Positions 37,919-46,767 of a DNA stretch of 64,000 bases are shown piece after piece. The notes beneath the pieces were generated by a model, which saw only the letters and a list, made by a program, of their open reading frames with translations, was not told the DNA's origin and searched no databases. The stretch is from positions 5,439,501-5,503,500 of the forward strand of contig NZ_JACHIW010000001.1 of assembly GCF_014203395.1 (NCBI RefSeq). The letters are read 5' to 3'. Within the stretch, counting starts at the first letter, position 1. Each line of letters opens with the position of its first letter. Position numbers and translations under genes: made by a program. This DNA comes from Saccharopolyspora phatthalungensis. Its GTDB lineage: Bacteria > Actinomycetota > Actinomycetes > Mycobacteriales > Pseudonocardiaceae.

Positions 37919-39001
37919 TTAGGTGATCAGCAGTGCGCGGGTCCAGCCAGTGCTGTCCGTGCCCTCCAGCGCCAGCCGTGCGCCGGCGCGGCCTTCCATG
38001 AATCCGGGTTTGGGCAGCGCGCCGATACAGGCCGCCAGACGACCGGCGAGCCGGTCGATGGGCTTGGCGAACCGGTCAGGGGTGGGGCTGTCGGCGGCGA
38101 TGGCTCGAGTGACGGTCAGCAGCCCAGCCCAGCCATGACACAGGGACGCATCGGTGATCAGGCTCATGCGGGCCGGATCGGTGAGCGCGGCCAGTGCGAT
38201 CTGCTCGGCCTTCCCGAAGGCCGGGTCACCGACCGCAAGGGCGGCCAGTTGCAGGGCGCGGGCGATACCGATGTCCCCGTAACACCAGGACGGACGGCCC
38301 GGCACCGCCCCGGGCGGCGCGGTAGAGGACAGCTGGTCACGGGTGATCCAGTAGCAGCCACCGTACTGCTGCAGCCAACGGGTGAACTCGGCGATCGCGT
38401 CGGTCTGGCCTGCTACCTGGATGCCATGGCGGGCAGCCAGGGACAACAGCGCTAGTACCCCACCGACGCCATGAGCTAAACCGTTGTTTGCGTGGCCGCC
38501 GGTGACGTCCTCCTCATGGCCTGGGGCCTCTGGTGACCACCATCCGGGCAGCACCGGATCGGCGACGGGGTGTGCCAGGGAAACCAGGTAGGTCAGCACG
38601 TTCTCCAGCAGCGGCGAGGTCCCCGGACGCCTCAGCAGCAGTGCCGCGAGGCCGGTCATGCCTCGGATGAGGTCGAACTCCGCCAACTGTGGCAGGCTTC
38701 CGGACTCCCGCCGCCGACGTGCTGTGGCCAGGCGGGTGGTCACGATCCGGTCGACGGCCGCGCGCACCTCACGGTCGGTGTGCCCGGCGCAGCTGAACAC
38801 GAACTCCAGCGCGGGGGCGCCGTGGAACAGGGACGCGTTCGCGCCTGTGCTCACCCCGCCGGAGATCGCCTCAGCGATCAAGTGGCGAGCGGCCGGGAGA
38901 TCGCCGCGCTCAAGGTGCAGCAGCGCCACCCCGAGCGCGCCTTCGGACAGCGCCTGCGTTGTCGGCGGGCGCACGGTGTTCCCCCTGGTGGCCGGGCTCA
39001 T
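37919..39001 (-). CDS. LanC-like lanthionine cyclase
   Basis: A 360-aa alpha-toroid LanC protein that adds Cys thiols to dehydroamino acids, forming lanthionine rings. The zinc and active-site motifs are NNGLAHGVGGVLALLSLA, PSWCYGDIGIARALQLAA (Cys ligand) and ASLCHGWAGLLTVTRAI (Cys-His ligands). The start is ATG 39001, overlapping the lanB stop as ATGA; the frame open further upstream runs within lanB. Between the LanB-type and the methyltransferase genes on one transcript. Confidence 0.92.
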   Translation of the reverse strand: MSPATRGNTVRPPTTQALSEGALGVALLHLERGDLPAARHLIAEAISGGVSTGANASLFHGAPALEFVFSCAGHTDREVRAAVDRIVTTRLATARRRRESGSLPQLAEFDLIRGMTGLAALLLRRPGTSPLLENVLTYLVSLAHPVADPVLPGWWSPEAPGHEEDVTGGHANNGLAHGVGGVLALLSLAARHGIQVAGQTDAIAEFTRWLQQYGGCYWITRDQLSSTAPPGAVPGRPSWCYGDIGIARALQLAALAVGDPAFGKAEQIALAALTDPARMSLITDASLCHGWAGLLTVTRAIAADSPTPDRFAKPIDRLAGRLAACIGALPKPGFMEGRAGARLALEGTDSTGWTRALLIT

Positions 39002-41025
39002 GGATGTGACCTCACCGGGACGACGATGCTGTGCGCCCGCCCGCCGATCCAGCCATCGGCATCCCGCGGTGGGGCGTCGTAGAGCACCGCGACCGAGGAA
39101 ACGCTGAGGTGGGTGCGGAGCAGGTCCAGGTCTCGGTCCTGGGTGAGATCCAGCAGCAGATGCTGATCGTCCATGGCCAGCAGCACCCGGTCGGGTACCC
39201 CGGCACGGACTCTCCAGGCGTGCAGCTGCTCGGCCCACTTGTCGAGAGGGGCAGTACGGTCGGGCAGGGTGCGGGCGCGCAGTTGCCACCGACCAGGGAT
39301 GAGGATGCTGCGCCGGTAGTGCAGCGCCGGGGTGAACGGCAGGGCCCACGCCGCGCCCCAGTCGAACCACGTCACCTGTGGGGTGGTGGCGCGGCTTATC
39401 TCGGCTAAGAACCGGACCATCGGCGGTGTGAAGTTGTTCCACACAAAGTTGATCGCGGTCGGGGCCAGCAGTTCCACGCGCTCTCCTGTCGAGGCCACCG
39501 CGAGGTAGAGGTGGTCACCGGATAGCCCGACGACCAGATCGGCGGGGCGGAGCACTGTCTCGCCGCTGCCCCGGAACTCACCGACGCTAACCAACTCCGG
39601 CAGGACCTGAGGTGCGCGGGTGAGCAGGTCGGCGGCGACGCGGGAGGGGTGGAACGACAGCTGTGCCAGCTTCGCCCCGGGCGCGACGGTGGGCAGGTCA
39701 GCGTACCCGTCGGCGGCTTCGGGGAGGAGGTGCCAGAACCGTCCCGTCATCGAACCGGCTGCGCGCGAGACGGTGTGGACGCGCAGCCGGAAACCGCCTC
39801 GGTCCAGCGCCGACAGTGAACGGGCCTGGACCTGGCCACACACCTCGACATGCGGAGCGAGGACCGTCGACGGCCCGCCTGCCGCGGCCTCCAGTTCCTC
39901 GATCATCGCCTCGGAGAGCACCACATCCTGGCGGCTTTCCACCGCGGCGGTCCCAGCAAGCTCAAGGAGCAGACGGTCGCGTCGCGACATCGGCCTAGGT
40001 GGCTCCGACACCGAGTCGAACCCGTCCGGAAATCCCAATCCGCGGTCGGGATCGATCAGCTGCTCCAGGCCGACCTCGGAGCCCTCGCCCCACCGGTCAC
40101 CGAACCTCTCGATGTAACGGCGCCACGCCGGAGTCCCGTGAAGATGGGTCGCGAGCCTGGCCAGAACGGTGGCTGCGGTCTCCATCTCAACCTCGACCGC
40201 CTCCGGCAGCCGCACCTCGGCGTCCAACCGGACATCGGCGGCATCCCGCTCGCTGATGCCTGGAACGCCGACGGGCAGGGCGTCGGCAGGGTCGACGATG
40301 GTGGCTGCGGCCCGCAACGCCGACCGCAGCAGCCCCGTCCGGAGCAGCTCCGCCACAAGGGCAGCACGGCGCCCTTCACTGGTCTCGGGGAACTCGGCGG
40401 CGAGCTTGCCTAGCAGGACGTCGTGCGGAATCGGAGATCTGGCCACCTCCAGCACCGCCACTACCGCAGGGGTCAGCGCGAGGGAGAACTCCGAGGGCCC
40501 TTCGGTCGGGACGTGCACGCGATTCTCGTGCACCCGCGCCAGAGTATTGACGCACACCTCAACATCTGCCATCAGCGCTGCATCCGACTCGCACGCCCTG
40601 ATCCGCGCATCCATCGCCGTTGGGTCGGCCCGACTCACGACCTCATGTGTGTCTCCGATACACACGGAGGAGGTCTCGCCGAAGTCCACCAGGGCTACGC
40701 CCGCGAACTCCCCGAACGGTGTCGACCGGTGCGCGTACCTGATGGAATACCGAGCAAGGGCAAGCGCGGCCCGCCGAGCCTTACGGGTGTTCATCGATCG
40801 CCCCGCCAGGACCGCGTCCACGCGGCGGGCCAGATCCGGACTGGCACCCGCGACCGTCCTCCGGAACGTCTCATCGGCCCACACCGGGGCGAGCCAGGAC
40901 CGCCACTGCGCGGCAGTGCCGCCCGGTCCCGGCCACGTCGGCAGGACCGGGGTCGTCACGTTCAGCGCAGCGCGCAGCATCCCCGCGCACGAGCGCCGAT
41001 ACAGCCTGCGCCGCCTCCGCGTCAT
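38998..41025 (-). CDS. Class I lanthipeptide dehydratase, glutamylation part (LanB)
   Basis: A 675-aa Lant_dehydr_N-type protein that glutamylates Ser/Thr of the precursor from Glu-tRNA. Conserved parts are RRALALARYSIRYAHRSTPFGEFAGVA (an R-Y-x-R-x-T/S-P-F-G block) and WRRYIERFGDRWGEGSEV. Later come VLAPHVEVCGQVQARSLSAL, the FTPPMVRFLAEIS region, and ALPFTPALHYRRSILIPGRW. The elimination domain is on the separate protein encoded at 36086-37879, so LanB is split. ATG 41025 follows GGAACGGAG; the frame opens upstream at 41133. It lies 50 bp downstream of the precursor gene. Confidence 0.9.
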   Translation of the reverse strand: MTRRRRRLYRRSCAGMLRAALNVTTPVLPTWPGPGGTAAQWRSWLAPVWADETFRRTVAGASPDLARRVDAVLAGRSMNTRKARRAALALARYSIRYAHRSTPFGEFAGVALVDFGETSSVCIGDTHEVVSRADPTAMDARIRACESDAALMADVEVCVNTLARVHENRVHVPTEGPSEFSLALTPAVVAVLEVARSPIPHDVLLGKLAAEFPETSEGRRAALVAELLRTGLLRSALRAAATIVDPADALPVGVPGISERDAADVRLDAEVRLPEAVEVEMETAATVLARLATHLHGTPAWRRYIERFGDRWGEGSEVGLEQLIDPDRGLGFPDGFDSVSEPPRPMSRRDRLLLELAGTAAVESRQDVVLSEAMIEELEAAAGGPSTVLAPHVEVCGQVQARSLSALDRGGFRLRVHTVSRAAGSMTGRFWHLLPEAADGYADLPTVAPGAKLAQLSFHPSRVAADLLTRAPQVLPELVSVGEFRGSGETVLRPADLVVGLSGDHLYLAVASTGERVELLAPTAINFVWNNFTPPMVRFLAEISRATTPQVTWFDWGAAWALPFTPALHYRRSILIPGRWQLRARTLPDRTAPLDKWAEQLHAWRVRAGVPDRVLLAMDDQHLLLDLTQDRDLDLLRTHLSVSSVAVLYDAPPRDADGWIGGRAHSIVVPVRSHP

Positions 41026-41075
41026 CGAAACACTCCGTTCCTGGAAAGAAAGTCCGGGCCGAACGAACCTGCGGC

Positions 41076-41261
41076 CTATGAGGTCGTGCAGGCGCTCGGG
41101 CAGGAACTCCCGCACCCGTCGCCGGTGCTGCACATCAGCACCGTCTCGGCCGCCGGGGTGCCCTCGATGAAGGTGATGTCAAGATCGAACGGGTCGCCCA
41201 CCGCTTCGACGGGGGCCTCATCGGTCGCAGGGGTCTGCTGATCGACGGTCGGGGTACTCAT
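41076..41261 (-). CDS. FxLD-family lanthipeptide precursor
   Basis: A 61-aa precursor. The leader holds the FxLD recognition motif as DPFDLDITFIE (residues 23-33). The core, about residues 40-61, runs from TVLMCSTGDGC to GSSCPSACTTS. Cys 44, 50, 54 and 58 and nine Ser/Thr are available for up to four lanthionine rings. Asp48-Gly49 is a natural target for the PIMT-like enzyme of the locus. An AGGAGGCAGG-type site precedes the ATG. It is the first gene of the lan transcript and divergent from the regulator. Confidence 0.92.
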   Translation of the reverse strand: MSTPTVDQQTPATDEAPVEAVGDPFDLDITFIEGTPAAETVLMCSTGDGCGSSCPSACTTS

Positions 41262-41361
41262 TCCTGCCTCCTGTGTTTTCCGGAGAAATTGCTTCAGACC
41301 AGCGGGCTGAGGCCTCGATCAAGTCCGGTACAAGTGAACGACAGACAGTCGGTAGGCGACT

Positions 41362-41385
41362 ACGGTCTGCGCTGTCGCAGACCGT
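41362..41385. promoter_or_regulatory. Perfect 10-bp inverted repeat, probable operator
   Basis: ACGGTCTGCG-CTGT-CGCAGACCGT lies in the 152-bp promoter region shared by the lanthipeptide precursor and the divergent regulator, about 30 bp before the latter's start. It is followed by a short direct repeat, CGTTTAA/GGTTTAA. A dimeric autoregulator would bind such a site. Confidence 0.7.
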
Positions 41386-41413
41386 TTAATCGGTTTAACC
41401 ACGCGAGGTTGTG

Positions 41414-42775
41414 ATGCCGAAAACACCTGTTCAGCGCTCTCCCAACCATCTCCTGCGCGAGATGATCACCACGTGCGGCCTGAGCTATGACGGGGTGGCA
41501 CGCGCGGTCGTGCGCATCGCGGCGGAAAACGGGGAAGTACTAGGGACCAACAAGTCCGCCGTCGCGCACTGGGTCGCCGGAACCGAGCCCAACGAAAGAA
41601 CAGCCGCGTACCTGGCCGAGGCGTTGTCGAGAAGAGCGGGACGGCCGGTGACGCCAACGCAACTCGGGTTCGCCGCAGGATCACAACCTCGACTGGTCGG
41701 CGCAGAGCCCATCGCGACGGCGACTCTCCTTGGCCGGGCCGACATTGAGCACCGTGGCTTCCTGTCCGCCGCCGTCTACACGGCCTCCGATATGACGATG
41801 CCCTTGGACTACGACCACGAGCCGGTATCCAGGCTGCTGAAAGCACGCACCGGGCAAGGCCGAGTAGGAGCGGAGGAGGTCGCGGTGGTCCGGCAGATCA
41901 CCAAAGCCTTCGGCGCCGCCGATGAGGTGCTCGGCGGAGGACACGGCTTGTCCACGGTCGCGGCCTACCTCGCCGACACCACCGCCCCCATGCTCTCCGG
42001 CCGCTTCGCCAACGACAAGACCCGCCGCGATGCCTTCGGTGCCGCCGCGGAACTGTCATGGCTACTGGGATGGAAGCATCACGATCTCGGCCAGGAGGGC
42101 GCGGCTCAGCGGTATTACCTGCTCGGCTTCCAGCTCGCGGTCGAGGCGGACCCGCACGCACACGCCGCATGGATGATGCGCGCCGTCGCTCACCAGGCCC
42201 TTAGCTTGAAACAGCGCCGCCACTGCCTCGACCTCGCCCAGGGTGCGCTTGAGCGTGCCGAGGGCTACACGGACGGGGCGACGCAGGCGCTACTGCACAT
42301 CACGCACGCCAGGGCCTACGCTGCCCTCGGCGAGAAACCTCAGGCCGCACACGCGTTGTTGGCCGCCGAGGACGCACTCGGACGAGACGGCGAACCACAA
42401 CCCACGTACTCCCTGCTAATGGGGCCGGCTGCCGGCACCGTGGACTCCCACACCGCCAGAACCTTGACCGAGATCGGAGACCACCCCGGCACCGAGGCAC
42501 GACACCGAGCCGCTTTCACCTCCTGGGATCCGGTCGCCTTTCCGCGCGTCCACCTGCTCACCCATATGGACCTCGGGGACTGCCTCGCCGCCCAAGCGCG
42601 GGTCGATGAGGCAGTGTCGGCGTGGAGTCAGGCACTGGAGCTGGCCGAGGGAATGGCCTCAGCACGAAGCAGATCGGCGTTGGCGTCCATCCGGCCTACT
42701 CTTGCCGTTTACCGGCGCCGTGGCGTTCCCGGCGCGGCGTTGCTGGAGTACAGGATCCAGCGAGCAACTGCATGA
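41414..42775 (+). CDS. XRE-type/TPR transcriptional regulator
   Basis: A 453-aa regulator of the kind that pairs with actinomycete lanthipeptide and antibiotic loci. The N-terminus is HTH-like (LLREMITTCGLSYDGVARAV, then TNKSAVAHWVAGTEPNERTA). The rest is helical, with TPR-like repeats (AAQRYYLLGFQLAVEADPHA, CLDLAQGALERAEGY, RVDEAVSAWSQALELAEGMA). GAGG precedes GTG 41411/ATG 41414. It is divergent from the lan operon, so it likely controls it through the adjacent palindrome. The Nudix gene follows 12 bp later. Confidence 0.8.
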   Translation: MPKTPVQRSPNHLLREMITTCGLSYDGVARAVVRIAAENGEVLGTNKSAVAHWVAGTEPNERTAAYLAEALSRRAGRPVTPTQLGFAAGSQPRLVGAEPIATATLLGRADIEHRGFLSAAVYTASDMTMPLDYDHEPVSRLLKARTGQGRVGAEEVAVVRQITKAFGAADEVLGGGHGLSTVAAYLADTTAPMLSGRFANDKTRRDAFGAAAELSWLLGWKHHDLGQEGAAQRYYLLGFQLAVEADPHAHAAWMMRAVAHQALSLKQRRHCLDLAQGALERAEGYTDGATQALLHITHARAYAALGEKPQAAHALLAAEDALGRDGEPQPTYSLLMGPAAGTVDSHTARTLTEIGDHPGTEARHRAAFTSWDPVAFPRVHLLTHMDLGDCLAAQARVDEAVSAWSQALELAEGMASARSRSALASIRPTLAVYRRRGVPGAALLEYRIQRATA

Positions 42776-42787
42776 AAGGATCGAACC

Positions 42788-43264
42788 GTGACCGATACCG
42801 CCCTGCCCCCGGCGCTCGATTCCCACACCCTGCTCGTCGCCGCCGTCATCGTTCACGACAGGGCGGCGGGGCAGGTGCTGCTGATCCAGCGCGGCCCCGA
42901 TGCCAAGTTCGCTCCGCAGCACTGGGACCTGCCCGTCGGCAAAGCGGACAAAGGCGAGATCATCACCACCACCGCCGTCCGAGAACTGAAAGAAGAGACG
43001 GGCCTGATCGTGGATCCGGCCGAACTGAACATCGCGGGCATCATCCACGGCGCATGGGGCGTTGAGGCCCCCAACGGATTCCTGACCGTTGTTTTCGTGG
43101 CGCACACCTGGACCGGCCAGCCGGTCAACGCAGAGCCGCACAAACATTCTCAGGTGACCTGGTTCCCCGTCGAGCAGGTACCGACACAGTTCGTGTCGAC
43201 AACCCGTGAAGCACTGGTGAACTATCTCCAGCATGGGCCGATGGTGCTCACCGACGGCTTCTAG
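42788..43264 (+). CDS. Nudix hydrolase
   Basis: A 158-aa Nudix enzyme. The Nudix box is GKADKGEIITTTAVRELKEETGL (GX5EX7REUXEEXGU; one residue in the first spacer is unusual). It starts at GTG 42788 with a GAAAGGA site. In the same direction and 12 bp after the TPR regulator. Such Nudix genes often accompany these regulators in actinobacteria; the nucleotide substrate is unknown. Confidence 0.88.
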   Translation: MTDTALPPALDSHTLLVAAVIVHDRAAGQVLLIQRGPDAKFAPQHWDLPVGKADKGEIITTTAVRELKEETGLIVDPAELNIAGIIHGAWGVEAPNGFLTVVFVAHTWTGQPVNAEPHKHSQVTWFPVEQVPTQFVSTTREALVNYLQHGPMVLTDGF

Positions 43265-43314
43265 ATGTTCGCCGGCTTCGACGCTTCGGGCGCATCCACT
43301 GGGGAGCACGTGAG

Positions 43315-43485
43315 TGTGGATAGAGCTTCCAGAGTCTCAGGTCCGCCGATGGCACGACTCCCGCTCATTGACAGGCTGCCGGCGGAGCCGTGGACGGCGC
43401 TCCAGTTGACCATGCCTGGCTGGATATCGATGCCCGAAACCGCGCAAGCTCCTTGGCGTGCGGTTGTGGATAGGTCTGTGGATAG
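43315..43485. repeat. Three DnaA-box-like 9-mers in an intergenic gap
   Basis: TGTGGATAG (complement CTATCCACA, one base from the TTATCCACA DnaA box) occurs at 43315-43323, 43465-43473 and 43477-43485. The last two are 12 bp apart. The gap 43265-43717 has no supported gene. Confidence 0.4.
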
Positions 43486-43717
43486 ATGTGTAATGCCCAG
43501 GTCGGCGGTGGGGGTGTTGGGGCTGTTTCTCGCGCGGCGTGGCGGCCGGTTCGGGTGAGGCAGACTTGGCGTTGTTGTGCGGGGCCCTGGGGGGTGTCGA
43601 CGTCGGTGGTTCGGATTCCGATGAGTCTGCATCTGACAGTGTTGCGCCGGTTCCTGGGTCGTGGATGCCTTCTTGTGCGAGGCGTTAGACGCCTGCGTTC
43701 ATGAACACGACATAGTC

Positions 43718-44026
43718 TCACCAGCCCCGATGAGGTGCGTCCTGATCCGGGCAATACCAGCCGTCCTCCTCACTCCAGCCGAGGAAAACCGAGACATCCT
43801 TGACGAAGGCAGCGAGCGTGGACTTCGCGAGTTGAAGGTTGGCATTCCGAGCGGAATCGTCGCAGGAACCCTCGGTGTCGAAGGCCGCGACCTCAACCCC
43901 GGCGGCTTCGATCGGGGCGACCACGGTAATGGTAACGATGTACGGGGCGTGCTCATGGTGTGGTTCGGGCGCTGACGCGATCACCGGAGGCTCCTGCTCG
44001 ACCATGAGCGCAACGGTGACCAGCAT
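43718..44026 (-). CDS. Hypothetical protein
   Basis: About 102 aa when read from ATG 44026 (GGGG just upstream); the frame is open to 44407 but that part is not protein-like. The middle reads YIVTITVVAPIEAAGVEVAA, then FVKDVSVFLGWSEEDGW, ending YCPDQDAPHRGW. It is acidic and soluble, with no recognised family. Small proteins of this type occur next to actinomycete integrated elements. Confidence 0.5.
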   Translation of the reverse strand: MLVTVALMVEQEPPVIASAPEPHHEHAPYIVTITVVAPIEAAGVEVAAFDTEGSCDDSARNANLQLAKSTLAAFVKDVSVFLGWSEEDGWYCPDQDAPHRGW

Positions 44027-44346
44027 CCCCCGAACCACATGCAGAGTTACGAGAGGAATATTCCACCTCAAGGCATGTCGCCAGCGATCTGAGCCCTGGT
44101 GCGGCGCCACGCGCGGTCCGCGTCGCGTTGCCGCGCGAAGGTCCTGGGCCCTGGCGACAGGCGGCATGCAGGTCAAGCCTGGCCAGATGGGGACCCGCGG
44201 CCAGGGCTTGACGTCCGTGTTACGCGGCTCGGACGGGGCGCAGAATTCACGCCAATCGGTGACCACGAAGGGCAGGACCACCTGGCCCCGCACCCTACGG
44301 GGCTGGAAGCTCAGATCCTGTCGTCTGTTGGTGGGAGCGGGGAATT

Positions 44347-44648
44347 GGGAGGAAATTGGGAGGAGCCAACTGCGCTGAACTGCACTGAACCGCGTCCAAC
44401 GGTTCACAGCGGAACCGCCCCGACCTGCCGGTTCTCCGTTTGTGCAGGTCGGGGCGGTTTTCGCTACTACCTTGACACGGTAGTGGTCGTTGGCGTTGTT
44501 TGTGCTGGTCAGCGTGGTTTCATAGGTCGATTTCGCCGTGCTGGGTTGGATAGGCGTATGGGGTAACTCGGTCCACCGTCTTGACCCCCCACCGGGCGGT
44601 GTTCAGTAGCGCCGTTTTGACGCTGGTGATGGGAGGAAAGCGGGAGGA
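44347..44648. repeat. Diverged direct repeat next to the tRNA-Pro attachment scar
   Basis: GGGAGGAAATTGGGAGGA (44347-44364) recurs as GGGAGGAAAGCGGGAGGA (44631-44648), 16 of 18 identical. Both are followed by TGCACTGA words. Just before the first copy, CAGATCCTGTCGT (44312-44324) resembles the T-arm core CAAATCCTGTCGT of the tRNA-Pro fragment at 44779-44791. This looks like two generations of insertion scar. Confidence 0.45.
44413..44462. terminator. Strong rho-independent terminator hairpin
   Basis: AACCGCCCCGACCTG (44413-44427) and CAGGTCGGGGCGGTT (44445-44459) form a perfect 15-bp stem with a 17-base loop, followed by a run of T. It works on the + strand and would shield the stretch to the right from left-hand transcription. 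Confidence 0.8.
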
Positions 44649-44754
44649 TTGTGTTGAGCTGGACCGCGTTGTATTGCACTGATCGGCAGTAAACTGCACC
44701 GGTTTGTCCTGCGGTTTCAGGGTTTTGGCAGGTGAGTGTCTCTTGTGGACGCCG

Positions 44755-44798
44755 CTGGGGGTCAAGGGGTCACAGGTTCAAATCCTGTCGTTCCCGAC
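44755..44798 (+). other. 3'-half tRNA-Pro fragment (probable attachment site)
   Basis: The stretch runs from an anticodon-stem CTGGGGGTCA, through the T-arm ACAGG-TTCAAAT-CCTGT, to the acceptor 3' strand CGTTCCCGAC. It resembles the 3' half of actinomycete tRNA-Pro(GGG) genes. The 5' half (D arm and acceptor start) is absent, so it is not a working tRNA. pSAM2-type elements integrate at the 3' end of tRNA-Pro and leave such a duplicate. The tyrosine integrase gene lies 2.1 kb to the right. Confidence 0.7.
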
Positions 44799-45167
44799 AA
44801 CCGAATGAGCCCCCGCTGACCGGGCGCGAAAGCGTGTTTTGGTGGATCTTGCTTGATCGCCGGGGTTCGTGATCAAATCGGGCGCATCCAGGAGCGAATC
44901 AGTGAGCGTGGCCGTCAGTTTCTTGTCGGGACGTACTACCGGTGTCCGTGCCGCACGCCTGCGTGTTGCTCGTCCGTACTTGCCGAGAAACTCGAGGAGA
45001 CCGCTGCAACGCCGGTTGTGGGGGATCCTGGAGATTGGTGCCGAGTGCGCAGAAAACGAGCACTCGCCAGCCCGTCGTCAGCCGGAGGACCCGGGTTTAT
45101 TGGGTTACTCTGTGGTGGGCAGGGAGGTGTCGGCGGCCGACGGTCGATCCCGTAGGAATGCGGTGGA
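44799..45167. other. Gap between the tRNA-Pro fragment and the HNH gene
   Basis: No gene is supported here. Two short + frames are open but lack a ribosome site and any family pattern. It may hold integrase-binding arm sites. Confidence 0.4.
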
Positions 45168-46199
45168 TTACGCCTCGGGTTGCCCATCCAGGCCAATCGG
45201 CATTGTGTAGGGTGTTCCATCGGTATTCTGAAGGAGCGTCCGGTAGCTTTTTCCGTCGTAGATTTCGCTGACTTCCATGCCGAGTATCTGAGCAAGTATA
45301 TGCATGTAGGCTTCGCTGGAGAACTCGTCAAAAATGAACTTGCCTGATAGGCCGGCGATGGGAAGCGTAAATATTTCGACGTGGTCTTCCCTTGATACTA
45401 CGATGTGCTTCGGTGTGCGGTTAAATAGTGTCGTCATGTAAGCGGCGAGTGCAGACACTTCCCGGAACTGTTGAGGATGAAGGCTAAGTTTCTTGGCAGC
45501 TTCGATGCCAGGAACCTTGACTGAATTGGCGAGGGCGCCCCAATCCTGCAGGCTGGCTACAACTGCTGTGCTGCCAATTCGCATCGCCAGAAAAGGGAAA
45601 TGTAGGATGTCGACATAATCGAACCGGTCGCGGGGATCGGCAGGCTCCTGAGTGCGGAAAACGAAAATTGAAGCGGGAAACTGTCCTTGGTGCCAGCGAA
45701 CGGTTCCTCGAGCTGCCTGCATCAGCGTGTGGTGCATTCGGAATGTATTGAGGATGTCCGCGGAGACGATGGATCCGGCCGACGGGTCTTTGCGATCCGC
45801 AGGTAGAAACAGCTCTCGATACAAGATTCCATAATAGACCTTTCCCATCCACAGGAAGAGAGTCGTGCGGTCTAATGCAGACACGGCACCCGGGCCGTCC
45901 TGAAAGGCTCGCCCTACTTCAATCTCGATACGGGAAAGATGCTCGTTGTTGCATGAGTTGCAGCAAGGGATTTTGAGTTTTGAGTACGGTAGCGAAGTCC
46001 CATTTAGTAGATTTATTTTCTGATTTTGCAAATTGAATCGCCGCAGTAGCCACTGTGGAAAGACGTGCTCGTCCGTGCGGTTGGTCTCGATGAGTGCGAC
46101 CCCGCATAGGAAGCACTGGTTATCCGTGAGTGACTGGCCGTCTTCAATGCTGTAGATGAAGTCATGCTCTTGGGTGGGGTCCTTGTGGGAGTTGTGCAT
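45168..46199 (-). CDS. HNH-nuclease-like protein
   Basis: A 343-aa protein. The N-terminal 80 residues have an HNH zinc layout: CFLCGVALIETN, then DEHVFPQWLLRRFN, then KIPCCNSCNNEHLSRIE. The C-terminal 250 residues have no recognised family (WMGKVYYGILYRELF, FPFLAMRIGSTAVVASLQ). ATG 46199 gives the usual N-terminus; no clear ribosome site is seen. Its DNA is visibly less GC-rich than regions 1-2, so it was probably acquired. It lies inside the element near the attachment scar and may be a defence or homing-type nuclease. Confidence 0.7.
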   Translation of the reverse strand: MHNSHKDPTQEHDFIYSIEDGQSLTDNQCFLCGVALIETNRTDEHVFPQWLLRRFNLQNQKINLLNGTSLPYSKLKIPCCNSCNNEHLSRIEIEVGRAFQDGPGAVSALDRTTLFLWMGKVYYGILYRELFLPADRKDPSAGSIVSADILNTFRMHHTLMQAARGTVRWHQGQFPASIFVFRTQEPADPRDRFDYVDILHFPFLAMRIGSTAVVASLQDWGALANSVKVPGIEAAKKLSLHPQQFREVSALAAYMTTLFNRTPKHIVVSREDHVEIFTLPIAGLSGKFIFDEFSSEAYMHILAQILGMEVSEIYDGKSYRTLLQNTDGTPYTMPIGLDGQPEA

Positions 46200-46258
46200 G
46201 CGAAGAGCATAGGACACCCAGACCCTCGTTAGGGCGGCCGAGGAAACTTCGCGGAATG

Positions 46259-46767
46259 TCAGAGTCTGGAAACGTGAGCGCCATAGCCGACTCGGGACCA
46301 CCAGTCGACGTTGCGAGCTTCTGGGGCCAGCACGGGGGTTTCGGGCAGGCACGCCATTACCATGATGCTGCCGAGGTGTAGCTTTTCCCGCCGACTTGGA
46401 AGCAAAAGAGGCTGATGGTGCGGGTCTCGTTCAGGCCCAGTGCAATCTTGCGGCCGGCGATTTCTCCGATGAAGCCGTACTGCGGCGTGGGATGCATGGC
46501 GCCGAGAAATGCATCGGGCTCGTGCACAGGCTCCGCACCCGCGACTCGAGGTGCGTCCCGTGGTGCCGAAGTGGAGTCCTCGCCGGGCGCGGTCGGGGAT
46601 CTCGCTGTCCCCGGACACGCCGTCTCCCAACGCGTGCTCGGCGCGATGGCGGGGGAGCGGGCACGGAAGACGGCTCGGGGCCCGGGACGCCTGGTGCTCG
46701 GAAAGCCGCATCCGTGACGCGCGGCACCGACAAGGTCAGGTGCGACAGAGCTAGAGCATCGGGGCAT
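46259..46767 (-). pseudogene. Remnant of a P-loop ATPase gene
   Basis: One frame gives FLGAMHPTPQYGFIGEIAGR, then KIALGLNETRTISLFCFQVG, then GKSYT. This resembles the entry and Walker A region of HerA/FtsK-like ATP-binding proteins (G..G.GKSYTLG). The continuation LGSIMVMACLPETPVLAPEA is in another frame. The rest of the ATPase core is missing. A frameshifted, truncated leftover. Confidence 0.4.

Noticed and set aside
44755..44798. Complete tRNA-Pro gene
   Set aside because: Only the anticodon-stem 3' strand, T-arm and acceptor 3' strand are present; the 5' half does not match.
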